Shown here piece by piece: positions 60,951-64,000 of a stretch of DNA of 64,000 nt. Both the position numbers and the translations under genes were made by a program. A model generated the notes under the pieces. That model had not been told where the DNA came from. It searched no databases and was given only the letters and a program-made list of their open reading frames with translations. The DNA is from Hemicordylus capensis (lineage: Eukaryota > Chordata > Lepidosauria > Squamata > Cordylidae). Where the stretch lies: assembly GCF_027244095.1 (NCBI RefSeq), contig NC_069669.1, forward strand, positions 10,876,501-10,940,500, given 5' to 3'. Within the stretch, counting starts at the first letter, position 1; every line of letters begins with the position of its first letter.

Positions 60951-61434
60951 TAGATTTCGTAGAGATGCTGCTGCATTGAGGGCTTCCAGGTCAAGCTCTG
61001 GAACCCATTTATGACGTAACAGAACATCCAGGAAGCTGAGATTTTAACTGGCTTTTAAGACTCCTCCCGCTTTTAAAACTGCTATGGTACAGGAGACTCC
61101 AGAACACTGGAAGCTGGAGCAATTAAGCACAACAAGCAAGAATGCACAGCTTACTCTCTGAAGATGAATTCCTCCTTGAGACCAGCCTTCAGGAGACACT
61201 GGCTTTCTGGAAAGAGAGTCAGAGAAGAGACTGGAAAAGATGACACTCATTTGCCAGGGTGTGTTCAAGGGACTGTAGGTTTACACAACAGTAACTGATT
61301 AAAACCAGGCTTAAGTGTCATAGGAACATAGGAAGCTGGTGTACACGGAGTCAGACCCTTGGTCCATCTCGCTCAGTATTGTCTACACTGACTGGCAGTG
61401 GCTTCTCCAAGTTTTTCAGACAGGGGTCTTTCCC

Positions 61435-61785
61435 AGCCCTATCAGTTACCAATCCACACATGAACCTTTCCCCTTATCCCATGACCGCTAAGCCCCAGTA
61501 CATTATGTCAACCAGATCACCTTTATCCACATGCTGTTGACACTCTCAAATAGCTCCAAAACGTTAGTGAGGCAAGACTTGCCCTTGCAGAAGCCAGGCT
61601 GGTTCAGCAAGGCCTGTTCTTCTAGGTGCTTAACCAGTTTTGCTCTTAAGCCTGCTTTCCATCAATTTACCCAACACAGAAGTTAAGCTAACCGGCCTGT
61701 AGTTTTCCAGGTCCCCCCACCACCGGGTCCTTTTTTGTTAACTACTTCCCAGTCCTCTGGCACAGAGTCTGATTGTAGGGACAAA
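61435..61785 (-). mobile_element. LINE reverse-transcriptase fragment, unit 4
   Basis: Copy of the 6190-6540 fragment with the same breaks. Confidence 0.65.
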
Positions 61786-62164
61786 TGACATATTTTTGCT
61801 AAGAGCAAATGTTGCTTGAAGAGCAGTGGAGACCAACCAGCTTCACCCACCACATCATCTTCCTCTCCCTACGCCTGGAACAGCATTCAGGGAGAGAGAG
61901 AGAGATAACACCATCTAGACTAAGCTCTTCATCCAACCATGTTCCCTGGAGCATCACAAAATCAGAATCTGAAATCGATTCCATCAAGGAGACATCCTTA
62001 ATCTTAGACCTCCAACCAGCCATACTCCATGTTATCAAAGACAAAAGCCTTTCAGATCTCACAGATGTTACATGTCACTTAATTACGTCCAAATGATGAA
62101 TTGCAGTTCCTTCTCTATTGGGTGCTGGTTCTTCTGAACTTGTAATTGACAGAGGGAGTCCATT

Positions 62165-63184
62165 CAATCCAACAGAATCACCTCCATTGCCTCAAACGAA
62201 GGTTGAGACCACAAATGCTGTCTTTCCAATGGTGTTGAACTTAAAGGGTTCAGTGAACATGTGGAAAAAATGTGGCTTGTTCGGGAGGGTCTCAAGGAGA
62301 AAGCCAGTTCTCAAGAAAGGCCACATTAAAGCTCGTTTGAGCTTTGCCAGAAGGCACCTTGAAGATTCTGATGCCAAATGGAAAAAGGTCTTATGGTCAG
62401 ATGAGACCAAGATTGAACTATTTGGCCTCAACTGACAGTACCACTGGTGTAAATCCAACGCAGCTCACCATCCACAACACACCATACCTACAGTGAAGCA
62501 TGGAGGTGGCAGCATCCTGTTGTGGAGGTGTTTCTCTGCCTCAGGGACTGGGGCTCTCGTTAGGGTAGAAGGAAAAATGGATGGGGCAAAATACCGTCAG
62601 ATTCTGGAAGAAAACCTGCTACCCTCTGCCAGACAGTTGAGGATGGGCAGAAGATTCACCTTTCAACATGACAACGATCCGAAGCACACAGCAAAATTGA
62701 CCACACAGTGGCTGTAGGAGAAGAAAGTGAACGTCCTCATGTGGCCCAGTCAGAGCCCAGACCTAAATCCCATAGAAAATCTGTGGAGAGATTTGAAGAT
62801 AGCAGTCCACCAACACCTACCATCCAATGTGACCGAACTTGAACAGTTCTGTATGGAGGAGTGGGCAAATATTGCTCCGTCTAGATGTGCAAGGTTGATA
62901 GAGAAGTATCCCAACAGACTCAAGGCTGTTATTAAAGCAAAAGGTGGTTCAGCAAAATATTGACATTGGGGGGGTGATCCTTTTTCAATCTCAGTAATTC
63001 TTGTTTTTTATTTCTGACACTTTTTCTGGACTGTAATTGTGATGTTTTTCAGTTGGATGTTATAGGTTGCATTGGATAAGTACAGCTGGTGAAGGGAATT
63101 TTCTTTGTGTTTTCATTTCAGGATGTAAGGGAACCAGAATTTAAGGTCTATCAAAGGGGGTGATTCTTTCCAATACCCACCTTA
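62165..63184 (+). mobile_element. Broken Tc1/mariner transposon, unit 4
   Basis: Same truncated element and stops. Private G to R change in the LLWGCFS motif and one changed base near the right end (cccacctta). Confidence 0.9.
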
Positions 63185-63463
63185 AATGAGTCAAGAAGAC
63201 ACACATTTTGGTCACCAATTTCAACCACAGGGTGACCTTCTGATTTAACCTGTTTCACTTCATTACTCCGTAGAGCTTCTTCACATTCAATCAGCCTAAA
63301 AGCAGGGGCCTCACAATCCTTTTCAAGCAGTAGTCATGTTGCCTGTTTCATAAACTCCGGGTCAAGGATCACTTTGTGATGTTCATGGATGGGATCCAGA
63401 TGATCCCAATTTTGAAAATTCTGTCCACCTATGGCCGATGAGACTTTAGATCTAAGAAATTGA

Positions 63464-63767
63464 CTTGGGGTCTTGCTTCAGAGAATTGTGTCAATTCCTC
63501 CTTTAGCATCACTATTGAAGAATGTTTCTATCATTTCTCTGGTTTTTCGACACCGGTGGTTTTAAGGGAGAAATCTCTTCCCCCCTGCAGCAAGTATGAT
63601 GGTTTTAGAATTAAATCAGTAGGATCATTTGGTGCTTCCCTCTCTCCCTTGATCCTTTCAAATCCTTTAAATTGTTTCCGATTGATTAGAAACCTGACTG
63701 ATGATTATCACTGTTTCAGCTGTCAAGAGGCAGAAGGAGGCAGATGAACCTGAAAAAGCAGATCAAA
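63464..63767. repeat. 304-bp repeat reduced to one hybrid copy, unit 4
   Basis: Only one copy is present. Its left part has the first-copy variant (catcactattg) and its right part has second-copy variants (ttttagaatt, gaaaaagcag), as expected after recombination between two tandem copies. Confidence 0.9.
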
Positions 63768-64000
63768 CTTGGTCATAAACCTCATTTGTAGCAGTATCTA
63801 ATCCAGAAGGATCTGGAGAGTCCCTCAAGATAGACGATGAATCTGCATTGTTAAACAAAGCCTCTAGAGAGCCTCCTACTTGTGCTTGAGAATTGTTTGC
63901 TGTGGGCAAGGATATCCCAATCTCAGCATTATGATTTGGTGCTTCCATTCTCTCAGTTACAGAACCTAATTTAGGGATAGAGTCAGAAATAGTTCTCCCT

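Larger units (their letters stand above)
55068..64000. repeat. Tandem array unit 4 (partial, runs off the window)
   Basis: First ~8.9 kb of another unit. It shares the 40-bp deletion and the 222-bp segment with units 2 and 3, but keeps the 13-bp segment and 12-bp duplication like unit 1, which places it between them. Private changes include a 2-bp deletion near 55744 and a collapse of the 304-bp tandem repeat to one copy. Confidence 0.96.
61799..64000 (-). mobile_element. Minus-strand LINE with nested Tc1, unit 4 (cut by window end)
   Basis: Copy of 6554-9264 with only one copy of the 304-bp repeat. Its 5' part lies beyond the window. Confidence 0.55.

Noticed and set aside
1-64000. CRISPR array, operon, prophage or tRNA/rRNA genes
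   Set aside because: No short regularly spaced repeats, no prokaryotic gene layout and no RNA gene signature; the periodicity is an 18-kb segmental duplication.
1-64000. Window as a pure assembly artefact
   Set aside because: Each unit has private indels and substitutions, and unit 4 carries a recombinant repeat. An artefact is not fully excluded for units 2 and 3, which are almost identical.

Overview
This window looks like vertebrate nuclear DNA, most likely from a squamate reptile. The evidence is split exons with GT/AG borders, an ortholog of the animal centriole gene WDR90, and debris of CR1/L2-like LINEs, squamate-type SINEs and a Tc1 transposon. There is no sign of bacterial gene organisation.

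The whole window is a head-to-tail tandem array of one ~18.4-kb unit. Three units are complete (1-18261, 18262-36693, 36694-55067; lengths 18261, 18432 and 18374) and a fourth runs off the right edge (55068-64000). Neither array edge is visible. Shared indels and substitutions fit the order ((unit 2, unit 3), unit 4), unit 1.

Each unit, left to right, holds: (a) an inverted/direct repeat complex; (b) the last three coding exons of WDR90 on +, with stop, 3' UTR and poly(A) signal; (c) on -, the final exon of an unidentified single-pass membrane protein, tail to tail with WDR90; (d) SINEs, a LINE reverse-transcriptase scrap and a minus-strand LINE carrying a nested, broken Tc1 element and a 304-bp tandem repeat; (e) on -, nine phase-compatible exons of an unidentified gene ending in a stop; (f) low-complexity and repeat-rich DNA; (g) three internal WDR90 exons on +. 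The internal exons of one unit lie directly upstream of the C-terminal exons of the next.

The internal and C-terminal WDR90 exons are not neighbours in the full-length gene. The several hundred residues that separate them in vertebrate WDR90 have no exons here, yet the joint is phase 0 to phase 0, so splicing across it would give an in-frame shortened WDR90. The array therefore looks like an amplified, internally deleted WDR90 fragment that carries a second gene and a membrane-protein tail. Whether any copy is expressed cannot be decided from sequence alone.
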